Positions 26,678 through 36,132 of a DNA stretch of 64,000 nt are shown here, piece by piece (the stretch's first letter is position 1; every line of letters begins with the position of its first letter). The stretch comes from Bacillota bacterium (GTDB lineage: Bacteria; Bacillota; Sulfobacillia; Sulfobacillales; Sulfobacillaceae), in assembly GCA_021820965.1 (NCBI GenBank), contig JAKACZ010000014.1, forward strand, positions 1-64,000, written 5' to 3'. The position numbers and the translations under genes were made by a program. The notes under the pieces are model-generated. The model did not search any database and was not told the DNA's origin. It saw nothing but the letters and a program-made list of their open reading frames with translations.

Positions 26678-27390
26678 AGTCCACCTCCGAGAAGGGAGTT
26701 CACCGTATGGTTGGCCAAGTTCAGTGTCGGTGTCACCGCAGGTGATGTGAGCCGGGAGGCGGGCGTTGTATGCCCCGATCCGAAGATAGGGGGAATTAAC
26801 GAGGTCACCGGTGTATGCACGAGCGGCAGGCTGGTTTCTTGATCTAAGGTGGTCAAGGAAGATACCACACGGTTTAACGTGCTCGACAGCGTGATGAGAT
26901 TGCCGTTTAATGACTCGGTTGCTCCAGTCAAGCGGTAGAGCGAGCTAGACACGGCGGTGACAGTGCCATTGAGCTGCTGAAGATTTTGGCCCAAGCGCCG
27001 GTTTTGGATGAGCGTGAGTCCCTGACGCTGAATAATTTGGCGCTGGCTTTGAATGAGCGACCGGTTCAGACTGATTTCACGGGCGAGAGTGTTCCCAACC
27101 ACCGCGTTGCTTTGGGTTTCCGCCCGCAGTTTTTGACCAACCGCTTGTAACGTTTGCAGCTTTTTATGGGCCGAATTTAAATGGTTCACGATGGATGACG
27201 CGTTCCGTTCGAGCTGGCGATTTGAACGCAAGAGCCGATGGACCATCAAGAAAAGATTGTCACCGCGGGCGCGGCTCACAATGGTCCTGCCGGCGCCCGA
27301 CAGCGCCGTTGGCGGTACTGACAAATAGGTCATGACAGCCGCTGCAAAAAATCCGGAAAGACTGAGGGCAATGGTGGGCTGAGCTTTCAT
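26674..27390 (-). CDS. Exported helical (coiled-coil) protein, paralog 4
   Basis: A 238-residue protein: an N-terminal signal/anchor (residues about 5-25), helical coiled-coil core with Asn/Gln/Leu-rich heptads (RSNRQLERNASSIVNHLNSA, QNLQQLNGTVTAVSSSLYRL) up to about 180, then a Pro/Thr/Ser-rich tail. The ATG follows AAGGAGG at good distance. The longest of the five paralogs and the only one with a proline-rich tail. Function unknown. Confidence 0.75.
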   Translation of the reverse strand: MKAQPTIALSLSGFFAAAVMTYLSVPPTALSGAGRTIVSRARGDNLFLMVHRLLRSNRQLERNASSIVNHLNSAHKKLQTLQAVGQKLRAETQSNAVVGNTLAREISLNRSLIQSQRQIIQRQGLTLIQNRRLGQNLQQLNGTVTAVSSSLYRLTGATESLNGNLITLSSTLNRVVSSLTTLDQETSLPLVHTPVTSLIPPIFGSGHTTPASRLTSPAVTPTLNLANHTVNSLLGGGL

Positions 27391-27426
27391 CGGTCGATTC
27401 CTCCTTGTAAAATGACGTGCGTAGGC

Positions 27427-27927
27427 TTAAGGCAACTTGCGGTTAGTTTGCGCCAGGGTTTGATTCAGCGACTGGTTGAGAGCCAGCATCGCCTCCAAGT
27501 CACTTTGAATGCGGCGGTTGATTGCGGCAATGCTGCCCAATGACAGGTTGACGCGGCGGGCCGGCGCAATGCCTTGATTCAGCGTTGTGGCCGCTCTGTC
27601 AGTATTTGACGTAATGGATTGCACGCGGCCGTTAATCGATTTGACGGTGTTATCCAGCTGTCCCAGTTGCACGGCGATGTGCGAGGATGTTGTCACGGTG
27701 GTGTTAAGCCCCCCAAGCAGCTGACGCGAGCTTTGGTCTATCTGTCCTAGCAGGGCCAGCTGCCGATCAATGCTCTTCGTAGTTTTTCCAGCCGCCCCGA
27801 GCCGTGCGTGGATGGCTGACAGTTGACTTGATACCGTCTGCTCGAGATGGACCTCCGCCAGGGTGGCTCCGGCGGATGCCAGCGACAGCCCGGCCGCTAC
27901 CCATAATGCCAACAATGCGTGCTTCAT
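27427..27927 (-). CDS. Exported helical (coiled-coil) protein, paralog 3
   Basis: A 166-residue protein whose first 25 residues (MKHALLALWVAAGLSLASAG) look like a cleavable signal peptide with an ALA-type site. The remainder is helical, with repeated small-residue and Leu heptads (AVQLGQLDNTVKSINGRVQS, IQSDLEAMLALNQSLNQTLA) and ends NRKLP. Start overlaps the stop of paralog 2 by four bases. Confidence 0.75.
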   Translation of the reverse strand: MKHALLALWVAAGLSLASAGATLAEVHLEQTVSSQLSAIHARLGAAGKTTKSIDRQLALLGQIDQSSRQLLGGLNTTVTTSSHIAVQLGQLDNTVKSINGRVQSITSNTDRAATTLNQGIAPARRVNLSLGSIAAINRRIQSDLEAMLALNQSLNQTLAQTNRKLP

Positions 27928-28421
27928 GGCGTCTTCGCCTCGATTAAGCGCGCGTTGGACATCAAGGTGCGCATAACCTGTACTTCCGCCTGGGAGACTG
28001 CGGCGAGGGACAAAAGGCTGGCTTTGAGGTCTTGACCGGATTGGATCAGGCTCAAGACATGAGTGTTCACATGGGCAGCGGCCAACCCCGCAGCGGCCGA
28101 TGCGGTGACAATGCCGGCTTCGCGTGCGTTGGTTTGTTGATTGATGCGCTGAAGCGTTGCAACTTCGGTTGTAATGGCAGCAGCGTGACGGTTGAGCACG
28201 TCAAGCGAGGCGCCAAGTCCCCGGGTGACCGTCAACATGTCGCTGAGCGCCCGGTTCTTGGCTTGCATGTCGTGCTCCACGGCCACCAACTGGTTGGCGC
28301 CCTGCAAATTCTGAGACAACGAATGATTGAGCCGCCAGAGCTTCCAGGCAAGTGTCCCCGATTGAGCCGCCAGACCTGTCAGCATGAGTAGCCCCAGACC
28401 CACCGCTATCGTCTTGATCAT
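27924..28421 (-). CDS. Exported helical (coiled-coil) protein, paralog 2
   Basis: A 165-residue protein with an N-terminal hydrophobic segment (TIAVGLGLLMLTGLAAQSGT) acting as signal or anchor, then helical sequence (LNHSLSQNLQGANQLVAVEH, DVLNRHAAAITTEVATLQRI). The ATG follows AAAGGAG. Shares the general layout, but little strict sequence identity, with its four neighbours. Confidence 0.72.
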   Translation of the reverse strand: MIKTIAVGLGLLMLTGLAAQSGTLAWKLWRLNHSLSQNLQGANQLVAVEHDMQAKNRALSDMLTVTRGLGASLDVLNRHAAAITTEVATLQRINQQTNAREAGIVTASAAAGLAAAHVNTHVLSLIQSGQDLKASLLSLAAVSQAEVQVMRTLMSNARLIEAKTP

Positions 28422-28455
28422 ATTTGAGCACGCTCCTTTCCCATAGAATGTTTAC

Positions 28456-29067
28456 TCACCGACCCGCCATAGCCCGGGTAATCGCAGCGGACTTTAAAAG
28501 GTCCCGATCGATAGTCTGGTTGATGCTGTTAAGCGCTCGAATTAATGTTTGTTCGCGTTGGCTCAAGGTGACGATCCCCTGCATACGGATGACTTGAGAT
28601 TCGGCGTTTTGCTGCACACCGGCCATTATCCGATTTAACGTGCCGGTGGTATCATCGATGGTGTGCGTCAGTGGCACCTGAGCGGCTGTTAGCCGGTCGA
28701 GCTGCTCAACATCTGCCACCTGCTGGGAAAGCTGCCGGCTTGACACGGCCAAGTCATGGGCCAGGATGCGATTTTGATTCTCCTGCGTACTCATGGCCTG
28801 CGTGATTGACAGGATGTGCGCGTTCACCCCGACTACAGCGCGGGTACTCGCTCCAATCTGGGATACTTCGCCGAGGACGTTTAACAGAGAAAGATTCTTC
28901 TGGAAGGCAGCCAGATGCTGATTGAAGCGCACACGACCCTGAGGCGATCCTAAGGATAGCCAACCTGGCAGAGATACCACGACGGCCGCCCCCACACCCA
29001 TGAGCCAACGCATCTGCCGCCGGGTGATGCGTGGGGTCGCCAACGCGAGGCGTCCCACCGTGATCAT
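28456..29067 (-). CDS. Membrane-anchored helical (coiled-coil) protein, paralog 1
   Basis: A 203-residue protein. After a basic, Arg-rich start (residues 1-22) comes one membrane segment (WLMGVGAAVVVSLPGWLSLG), then a long helical region with heptads (LAVSSRQLSQQVADVEQLDR, TLIRALNSINQTIDRDLLKS). The positive N-terminus predicts the helical part lies outside the membrane. Start overlaps the stop of the acyl-CoA synthetase gene by four bases. Confidence 0.75.
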   Translation of the reverse strand: MITVGRLALATPRITRRQMRWLMGVGAAVVVSLPGWLSLGSPQGRVRFNQHLAAFQKNLSLLNVLGEVSQIGASTRAVVGVNAHILSITQAMSTQENQNRILAHDLAVSSRQLSQQVADVEQLDRLTAAQVPLTHTIDDTTGTLNRIMAGVQQNAESQVIRMQGIVTLSQREQTLIRALNSINQTIDRDLLKSAAITRAMAGR

Positions 29068-30986
29068 AGAATCACCCGCAGCAGCAGGCCCACAATGGCA
29101 CCCAGGGCGATAGACCCCAGCAGGTCGACAATGCCGGAATGCGACGCCCGCGTTGTTTGTACCGAGGGGAAGTCCTCATCCTGTAGTTGCTGATTGTCCG
29201 GAATCCGCAGCTCGGCAGGCTCTTCATGCTCATAGAGGTCGTCAATTAAAGCGGCATGCCGCTTCAGCACGACCGGCACCTTAACCTTGAGCGAGGGCGT
29301 CAGTTCTCCGGAGGCCTCCGTGAGCTCATGCGGCAGGAAACGAATCCGCTTGGGCCGCTCAAAGTCTGATAAAGGCGCGGTCACACGGGCCACTTCCGAC
29401 ATCATAAAGCGGTAGAGGTCGGGGTGGTGTAGCAAATCGTCAAATGAGGTTGGCTCGATATGACGAGATGCGGCCCATTCAGTAACTTTGGCGGCGTTTG
29501 GCCAGATTAGCGTGCCAACGTACTTTCGCTTGTCTCCCACCACAACCGCCTGATCAATGTACGGGCTGAGGATTAGCTGGTTCTCGACAACCGCGGGTGC
29601 CACGTTTTTTCCCGTCGACAGCACCAAGAGGTATTTCTTGCGGTCCGTCACGTAAAGATTGCCCTCTGCATCAATCTGGCCAATGTCGCCAGTGTGAAAC
29701 CATCCGTCGGCCAACACGGCATCGGTTTCCTCGGGAAGATTCCAGTATCCTTGCATGACATTGGGTCCCTGGGCCAGAATTTCGCCGTCTTCGGCAAGTT
29801 TAAGCGACACGTTGGACAACGAGGTGCCCACCGATCCATAGCGCGGAGGGTTTGGTTGATTGACGGTGAGGACCGGCGCGGTTTCGGTTAGTCCATAGCC
29901 TTCGAGGACGGTGACGCCCAAGGCGTAAAAGAATTCCCCGATTTCCTGGGCCAACGACGCACCACCCGAAATGGCAAAGCGAAGCCTTCCCCCCAGCGCC
30001 TCGCGCACCTTTCGAAAGACCAGCCGGTCGGCCAGCGCCAGCTGGCGGGCTAGCCCCCAGGGAACGCGGTGCCCGGCTGCCAAGTGCGCATATGCGCGGC
30101 GTCCGCAAGCCACGGCCCACCAGAATATCCGCCGTTTGCTGGCCGCACCTTGATCCACCTGCTCGAGCACACGGCCATAAACTTTTTCAAATACGCGGGG
30201 CACGGCCACCATTAAGGTTGGACGCACCTCTTTAAGGTCGTCGGCGAGCGTGTCGACCGACTCTGCATAAGCGATGGTGACGCCCTGGGACAGCATGAAA
30301 GCATGCGCCATTCGCTCCAAGATGTGAGAGAGCGGCAGAAAGGATAGGGCGATGTCTGTTGGACCAACGCTTATTTCCGGGTATTGCTCCGTCCGATCAT
30401 GGAATGCTTCAACGTTGGCCAAGATGTTGCCATGTGTCAGCATCGCCCCTTTGGGGCGCCCGGTGGTCCCGGACGTGTAGACCAGCGTAGCCAACTGGGT
30501 GCGGGGGATGCCGAGAACGCGATCCTCAAAATGGGGAATCGGATTCATCATGCCTGTTTCGTGGACCCATAGCCACGATTTGGACTCGGATGGGTGCCCA
30601 TCGATAGTCACGACAAGATAGGTCGCGGGGACCTTCATGCGTTGCTGTTCATTTTCGACGATCGCCGCGGAGACCCCGGCATCCTCCAAAATGAAGGACA
30701 CCGCGTCCCTCGGCAATGAGGGATAGACAGGTACGGTGACTGCCCCTAGACTCATGATCGCGTAATCGGCGATGACCCATTCCGGGCGAGTACGGGACAG
30801 CACGGCGACGCGGTCGCCCGCTTCGACCCCGAGGGCTTGGAGCCCCGCCGCAATGGCGGCAACGGCCGCCCACAATTCCGTATAGGAGCGGTGCGCCCAC
30901 GCGCCTTGACTCTTGTACATCTGCGCGATTTGGTTGCCGGAACGCTCCCGCGAACGATATAACATCTCCGCAAGATTATTGTTCAT
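29064..30986 (-). CDS. Long-chain acyl-CoA synthetase (AMP-forming) with C-terminal membrane segment
   Basis: A 640-residue adenylate-forming enzyme that activates fatty acids with ATP and CoA. The AMP-binding motif is LVYTSGTTGRPKGAMLTHGN near residue 170; later are EGYGLTETAPVLTVNQP, the WFHTGDIGQIDAEGNLYVTD motif near 430 and DRKKYLLVLSTGKNVAP. Overall it resembles FadD15-type synthetases of Actinobacteria and Firmicutes. Unusually the last 20 residues (LLGSIALGAIVGLLLRVIL) form a membrane segment, suggesting anchoring at the membrane. First gene of the operon with five helical exported proteins. Site AGGGAGG precedes the ATG. Confidence 0.9.
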   Translation of the reverse strand: MNNNLAEMLYRSRERSGNQIAQMYKSQGAWAHRSYTELWAAVAAIAAGLQALGVEAGDRVAVLSRTRPEWVIADYAIMSLGAVTVPVYPSLPRDAVSFILEDAGVSAAIVENEQQRMKVPATYLVVTIDGHPSESKSWLWVHETGMMNPIPHFEDRVLGIPRTQLATLVYTSGTTGRPKGAMLTHGNILANVEAFHDRTEQYPEISVGPTDIALSFLPLSHILERMAHAFMLSQGVTIAYAESVDTLADDLKEVRPTLMVAVPRVFEKVYGRVLEQVDQGAASKRRIFWWAVACGRRAYAHLAAGHRVPWGLARQLALADRLVFRKVREALGGRLRFAISGGASLAQEIGEFFYALGVTVLEGYGLTETAPVLTVNQPNPPRYGSVGTSLSNVSLKLAEDGEILAQGPNVMQGYWNLPEETDAVLADGWFHTGDIGQIDAEGNLYVTDRKKYLLVLSTGKNVAPAVVENQLILSPYIDQAVVVGDKRKYVGTLIWPNAAKVTEWAASRHIEPTSFDDLLHHPDLYRFMMSEVARVTAPLSDFERPKRIRFLPHELTEASGELTPSLKVKVPVVLKRHAALIDDLYEHEEPAELRIPDNQQLQDEDFPSVQTTRASHSGIVDLLGSIALGAIVGLLLRVIL

Positions 30987-30999
30987 CCGAACCTCCCTA

Positions 31000-31617
31000 T
31001 AATTCAGATAAAAAGCCCAACACTCTTATCCTATAAGTTTCGTCAGGCACCCTCCGTAAACTGTCGGCATAACCTTGCAAATCGTAAATTTTTTCACGGG
31101 AAAATAAATCCATTGACGAGAGTCCGATCCCATGAGCAGTCACAGCCGTGGTTCGTTGAGCAACGATGCTTTGGGCACCGCGCCTCTTATGTCGGCTGTG
31201 TCGGGGCGGAGATTCGCCGCAAACGGAAAACGCTATGTGGAGGCCCAAGGAATCCCGGAAAAACCCGGCAAGGCAGTCCCGAGACCGCCGCTTGGGACCG
31301 AAGGGAATCCAATAAGCAACTTTCGGGAGCGTTTAGCACGGTAGTACTTGCCTCTGGTTCTCATTTAGGGCCGGCGCTGTCGGCTGTCTCCCGCAGGACG
31401 GATCAACACGAAGTGTCTCCATGTAGGTTCGACCGAGAACCCGGTTGTCCAATCTCAGAATCCGAATAGCTATTTTTCCGGAGGACACATCGGCACGGCT
31501 AATGTCCGCTCCTTATCCTTAGCGGGTGTGGAATGCCCAATTAGCCGGTATGGGCCGTGAAACTCATCACCGGTAGTGAGAAAAGCAGATCGCGTTGGGC
31601 CAACAGCCGCAGTCGGC
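31000..31617. other. Intergenic region
   Basis: Region between the acyl-CoA synthetase start and the GT87-like stop. Short frames on both strands lack recognisable motifs; no RNA or insertion sequence recognised. The promoter of the acyl-CoA synthetase operon should lie near 31000-31110. Confidence 0.4.
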
Positions 31618-32811
31618 TTAACGGGGATCGATGCCGGTAGGTATGTCGTCGGAAGCCTGCATGAGAAGGGGCTCCGCTGTAATACGCCCCTGGCCGCTGA
31701 TCCACGCCAACACTATGGCTCCGTACCGAACCACCAGACCTAAGGGGAAGACTTCCCGACCATACCAAATAAATGCGGCGTGATTGTTGGACCGGGCCCA
31801 ATGCAAAATGGTCAGGGAATTCACATAGTCGACGACACCGGCCAAAGATAGAAGACCGAGTCCGGATTCGGGCCAATCGGCCAGTACGCCAAAGACTAAG
31901 AGCCAGATCATGTATTGGGGCGAAAAGACCTTGTTGACAACGAGGAAAACCGAAAACAGCGACGCGGCCGCACGGTACAAGGATGCTCCACGCGACACCG
32001 CCCGGGACGCCAACGCCGCGGCGGTCATTACAACCGTTAGCGACAAGGCATCCACCAGTGGCACAGATGATACGTGGATGACCGGATTGGTCCACACATT
32101 AGCGGCAGCTTGACGGCTTGCGTTGAAGCTGAAGAAGAGCGACCAATTGCGCCAGTTGAGCCAGGCGAACGGAAGATTTAACAGGAGAGCGACACCGAAA
32201 AATACCATAGCCGAGCGCAACAGAGCACGGCGCCTTCCAGTCATGTGCATCTTGAGCGCGAGAAAGGGAAGGTAAAATACCGGGAAAAATTTAAAGAACA
32301 CAGCTATAGCGAACAGAACCGCGGCCTTGTCATATTGCTGGCGCTCCCACCACTTCAACGCCCACACCATGAAGAAAATTCCCAGAACGTCCCAGTTCAG
32401 CAGGCCGTACGTTAACAGGAGGGGACTCAGCGCGAAGGCCCAACCGGCTTTGAATGACCGATCCATTAGGGCGGCGGTGGTGAGCATTGCTGCAGTCCAT
32501 AACATCAAGGCGGTGGATAGGAAAAACCCGAGCGGATGGGGCACCCACGCGGTAACCCACATCGTCATCCCCATAACCACCGGATACTCGATGGGGGTTT
32601 GAATGTACGGCCAGGCGTGGTTGGCCAGGCGGTGCCGTTGGTACAGGGAGAAAATGTCGGAGTAGGCAAGATGAGAAAAGGCCCAGGCGTGATATGCGGG
32701 CGAGGAAAAATGGGTTAACAGCGATTGAGGCGGGATCAGGCGCAGACAAGCAAGAACATACCACCCGGTAACTGCCACACACGCCACCGCCAGTTGAGAC
32801 CGCTTGGACAT
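31618..32811 (-). CDS. GT87-like polytopic glycosyltransferase family protein
   Basis: About 397 residues with 9-11 membrane helices. The ATG at 32811, after GGGGGTG, is preferred to an upstream start at 32856. The layout of a first loop with YSDIFSLYQRHRLANHAWPYIQTPIEYP (acidic residue and TPxEYP, as in polyprenyl-phosphate-mannose-using GT87 enzymes), an internal FFKFFPVFYLPFLALK loop and VVNKVFSPQYMIWLL matches mannosyltransferases that build cell-envelope glycans from lipid-linked sugars. Donor and acceptor unknown. It stands alone. Confidence 0.75.
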   Translation of the reverse strand: MSKRSQLAVACVAVTGWYVLACLRLIPPQSLLTHFSSPAYHAWAFSHLAYSDIFSLYQRHRLANHAWPYIQTPIEYPVVMGMTMWVTAWVPHPLGFFLSTALMLWTAAMLTTAALMDRSFKAGWAFALSPLLLTYGLLNWDVLGIFFMVWALKWWERQQYDKAAVLFAIAVFFKFFPVFYLPFLALKMHMTGRRRALLRSAMVFFGVALLLNLPFAWLNWRNWSLFFSFNASRQAAANVWTNPVIHVSSVPLVDALSLTVVMTAAALASRAVSRGASLYRAAASLFSVFLVVNKVFSPQYMIWLLVFGVLADWPESGLGLLSLAGVVDYVNSLTILHWARSNNHAAFIWYGREVFPLGLVVRYGAIVLAWISGQGRITAEPLLMQASDDIPTGIDPR

Positions 32812-32859
32812 CAATGCACCCCCAACAAGATAGGATGCCCAAAACGCGGCGGCCATTTC

Positions 32860-33201
32860 CTTCGCAATCTTGCGACCCGCGACAGATCTGTAGCACTACC
32901 TGGAACGGTTCACCCTTCAGGGGTTCGCCGCGAGGCAATGTTGTGTGGCGATAGCGCGGAGGCCTGTGGGGTCAGCGTCTTGCGTCTCCACCGACTTGGA
33001 GTCTTGACGCATCTAGATAAATTCCGAGTCGAATGCGGCTTAAATGGCTTCGGCCGCGTGACCAGGCGCAACCAAGGTTTCTTCGATGGTGTCGCGTTGC
33101 AACTTGGCGTATCAAGCTTAGACGTTGCTGGTATAACCACCTTCATCCGGGTCGTCCACGCCGACGGTTCTTTGCCTGAGGGCGCAGAGGCAGCGGGTAG
33201 G
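32860..33201. other. Intergenic region
   Basis: No gene recognised; overlapping frames on both strands lack start signals and known motifs. Confidence 0.35.
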
Positions 33202-33525
33202 CTAGGCAATATGTCGAAACGGCAGTCCTAGCCACCACAACCACCAGGATCCATGTGCAGGAGGACGAGACGTGGTGCGGTGGGCTAATTGAGTGTGCGC
33301 AGTCTGCAATTGTTGGTTGAGGCGTGCAATTATCGCGTGATCGGTGCGGATGGTCGCCGCAACAGCATGCAACGCGGTTAGATAGCCTGCGAGAAACGCC
33401 ACACCGGATAGACCCGCCGCCGCCGCGAGCCCAATGCTTCCCCAAATAATCCAACGCACCACGTCACGCCGGGGGCGATCTAAGGTTGCTGTGGTTATCT
33501 GCCCGGGTACCGATTTTGGCAACAT
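33202..33525 (-). CDS. Small single-pass membrane protein
   Basis: A 107-residue protein: basic N-terminus, one membrane helix (IIWGSIGLAAAAGLSGVAFL), then a helical segment with Gln/His/Thr (HAIIARLNQQLQTAHTQLAH) and a Trp-rich tail. ATG preceded by GAGGTGATAAC. No family recognised. The layout of one anchor plus a short coiled coil resembles the 26-29 kb proteins, but no sequence similarity is evident. Confidence 0.6.
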   Translation of the reverse strand: MLPKSVPGQITTATLDRPRRDVVRWIIWGSIGLAAAAGLSGVAFLAGYLTALHAVAATIRTDHAIIARLNQQLQTAHTQLAHRTTSRPPAHGSWWLWWLGLPFRHIA

Positions 33526-33929
33526 GTTATCACCTCATCCAGGCAACGAATACGCGGTGCAATTCGTTTCAATCTGAGGTGCTGTGGGAAATGGCAGCGA
33601 ACCTTGGCTGTCCGCGGGTGACCCGGCCATTGATATCACAATACCGGCCGACCGACCTCTATCGCGGAGTTGGCAGAGCCGGACACGGTTCCGTCCGATC
33701 GAATTGGCCGCCCCGGCGGGGGACGCAAAACCGTGGTGAACCGAGATCCGACGGTGTAGCGTCGGCTCTGGCTTCTGGGCCGCGACCAACGTTGCTGCAC
33801 ACTACACTACTGCCGGAGGAATCACGGACCCCGGCATGCCGGATGGCTTAATTTTCTAAGGAGGTTCAAACTGCTTGCTACGAATATGTGATTATCTGCG
33901 GAAAGGTAGTATAATGTTCTCGACTTTCC

Positions 33930-34640
33930 CAGGGCAAGAACAACCTGAAAGTCTTGCCCTGACTGACTTAGCTGACCTTCACTAATCCTATTGATGCCGT
34001 GCGCACCAGGCGATCGCGTAATCACTCCGGAACACGGTCCAGAAATCGCACACAAAGGTGGTCGATTGGCGCTTCCGTGCGGTCTAAATCGTCCAGGGGC
34101 GTCGCCGCAAACGCGGCGAGAATTTGGTCCACGACCCATCCACAGGTGATGTCCTACAGTTCTCGGCACTGCCCATAAAACAGGTCGCCAATGGTCCGCG
34201 GGTCCTCCGCCTGCCTGGCCTCCAGTGCCAGCCATTGGTATCGGATCCAGCCCAGGGCCTCATAGGAACGGCCCTGATATTCCCGAGGGATGCCAGGAGA
34301 CGCTTGGCCACCGTGAAACACGTCTCAATCGCCCAGCGCTTCCCATGACTCTGGACGACTTCGTCGTCCGTGAGGATGAGGTCGGGACTCCAGAGGGCCC
34401 TAACCATTCCTGGGATTCACTGCGGGGTGCCGGACGAACACGATTTTGACGGGAAGCGGCTCGGTATCGAGGGTGGGACGATACGCGCGTTTGTGTCTGC
34501 TCAGTCAACCAGCGCCGCCATCCATGCCGCTGCGTGCATAGGAGCCCAACGAGACGTTGAATGAAGGCCGTGCACTCCCCTGGTACGGGAGTGCCAGCCT
34601 GCCTGCGCGAGCCGGCGTCTACGCCAAATTTCCGCAACAA
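33930..34640 (-). pseudogene. IS4-like transposase remnant
   Basis: A minus-strand frame (34407-34084) contains ALWSPDLILTDDEVVQSHGK and RWAIETCFTVAKRLLASLG, the characteristic C-terminal part of IS4-type DDE transposases, where the catalytic glutamate lies in KRW.IE..F. Homology continues past it in another frame (LCAISGPCSGVITRSPGAHG). Frameshifts and stops break it, and no N-terminal half is intact. A perfect 9-base inverted repeat (AGGGCAAGA / TCTTGCCCT, 33931-33960) lies at its 3' side. Confidence 0.7.
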
Positions 34641-34919
34641 TGCCGGGAGACTCGACTGCTCGCGATTCTGGGGTATCCTGGAGAGTGCCTCTGTGGATGG
34701 ATAGTTTGGCGACCATCATGATGCCAAGACAGAGGCCTTTGCCCTGGTCAAGCCCATCCATCAATGGCTCCAGGTGTGGGGGCATCAGGGTGTCAGCCAT
34801 CATTCAAGCGTGGAACCTTGCGGGGTTCCATGACCATTTCAGAGGAGAAATCGTTCGACACAACTCCTCTGGGGGATTGACTCTGCGCGGGGACCATGAT
34901 ACGCTTTGTCAAAACATAT

Positions 34920-35341
34920 GTATTGCCGGAGAGGTGTCGTCCTGATCGAAAAGGCCCGGGTACGGCAGACCGCTGAATTCATTCATGGGGTCAGGGGTGC
35001 CACAACGCGCAGGTTCGATGCTGAAGCGTTGGACAAGTCCATCAGCACGGAGACAGGAGGCCGGGCCATGAATGGCTGGATTGTGATGTTGGCGGGAGCC
35101 CGTCGGCATGGTGGTCGGAGAATACCGGGATCGCCTCGCGCGGCGTGGAGTTGCTTATCTCGAAGCCTTTCGGCACGCCGTCGGCGTGCGCGTGATCGTC
35201 AGGGAGCACACGGTGAAGGATGACCCACACGACCTGGTGGATGAGTGGATCGCGATCACTACTGCGGCCTGCGCACAGATTGACGGCACACGCGGGGGCA
35301 CCAAGCTCGCTGCCACCGGGCGCCAAGCCATGGCGACCTGA
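34920..35341 (+). pseudogene. IS607-type serine recombinase (TnpA) remnant
   Basis: The frame at 35108-35341 reads VVGEYRDRLARRGVAYLEAF then VGVRVIVREHTVKDDPHDLV, DEWIAITTAACAQIDGTRGG, matching the C-terminal part of IS607-family serine recombinases (EYRDRLARFG, ILTxxxxRLYGSR). The N-terminal catalytic-serine part is missing or in other frames upstream (MNGWIVMLAGAR near 35067 is probably part of it). It ends with TGA at 35341, 20 bases before the TnpB-type frame. Confidence 0.65.
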
Positions 35342-35361
35342 GCTCGGAAAGGAGTGTCGGA

Positions 35362-35960
35362 ATGAAAACGACCATTTTTGGCGTGTTGCTCGATGTCACG
35401 CCCGCACAAGACACGATCCTTCGGCGCCTGATGCGCAAATATGGCTTTGTGCTGCGGTTTGCGTTCAAGCGCTTGGTTGAAGACTGTCCAGCGTGGGCGC
35501 TTTAGAACGTCATCTATCGAGTGACACCACGCTGCCTTTACGTTATGCCCAAGATGCGGTACAGGAGGCCCAAGACCTAATCCGGGCTCGCCATCAAGCC
35601 ATGCAAGACGGACTCACCTTATGGGCACAGCGCGTCAAAAAGACGCGCGAACGGTTGACCGCACTGCGGGCATCCTCGCATCCGCATGCTCGCCGCACTG
35701 CGGGACAAGAACGGAAGCTGGCGCACCAAGAAGAACGCCGGGGGTTTTACCAACAGCATGTCGAGGCCGGCACGTTTCCTCCCGTGGTGTTTGGCACCAA
35801 AAAACGCTGGTTGGACCGGTTCAAGACTCTCGATGACCCCATCGCCGAACAGGCACGCCAGCAGGCGTGGCGGGAAGAATGGGACGAGAGCCGGAATGGT
35901 CGGCTGTCTCGGCCACCTTATGCGGCTTTGTGTAGCTGGATGTCATCCCCAGCTGTAATA
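35362..35960 (+). pseudogene. TnpB (RNA-guided nuclease family) N-terminal remnant
   Basis: Starts ATG 35362 after AAAGGAG: MKTTIFGVLLDVTPAQDTIL then RRLMRKYGFVLRFAFKRLVE, the typical TnpB N-terminus, and stops at 35505. Homology continues in the next frame (35493-35996): LPLRYAQDAVQEAQDLIRAR, GFYQQHVEAGTFPPVVFGTK. A frameshift therefore splits it, and the RuvC-like catalytic part is absent. With the preceding TnpA remnant it forms a dead IS607-type element. Confidence 0.7.
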
Positions 35961-36061
35961 TCGGTAATCCGGCACCCCACCGCTTGTAATCCGTAGACCG
36001 TCAAAGAGTGTCTGACAATCTGGTCTTGCGTTGTGTAAAGTGAGACTTAACAGTAACAGAA

Positions 36062-36091
36062 GGGGGGACACACCGCCTGCCGTGTCCCCCC
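36062..36091 (-). terminator. Hairpin after the MFS gene
   Basis: GGGGGGACAC / GTGTCCCCCC stem, 10-base loop, 40 bases downstream of the MFS stop on the minus strand. The following tract (TTCTGTTACTG) is only moderately T-rich. Confidence 0.6.
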
Positions 36092-36132
36092 TGGGCACCA
36101 TCCTTGTGGCGGTTGGCAGTCGCGATGCACAC

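Noticed and set aside
32725-33231. A plus-strand frame of 168 codons upstream of the small membrane protein.
   Set aside because: No ribosome site or family; it is partly antisense to the GT87 gene.
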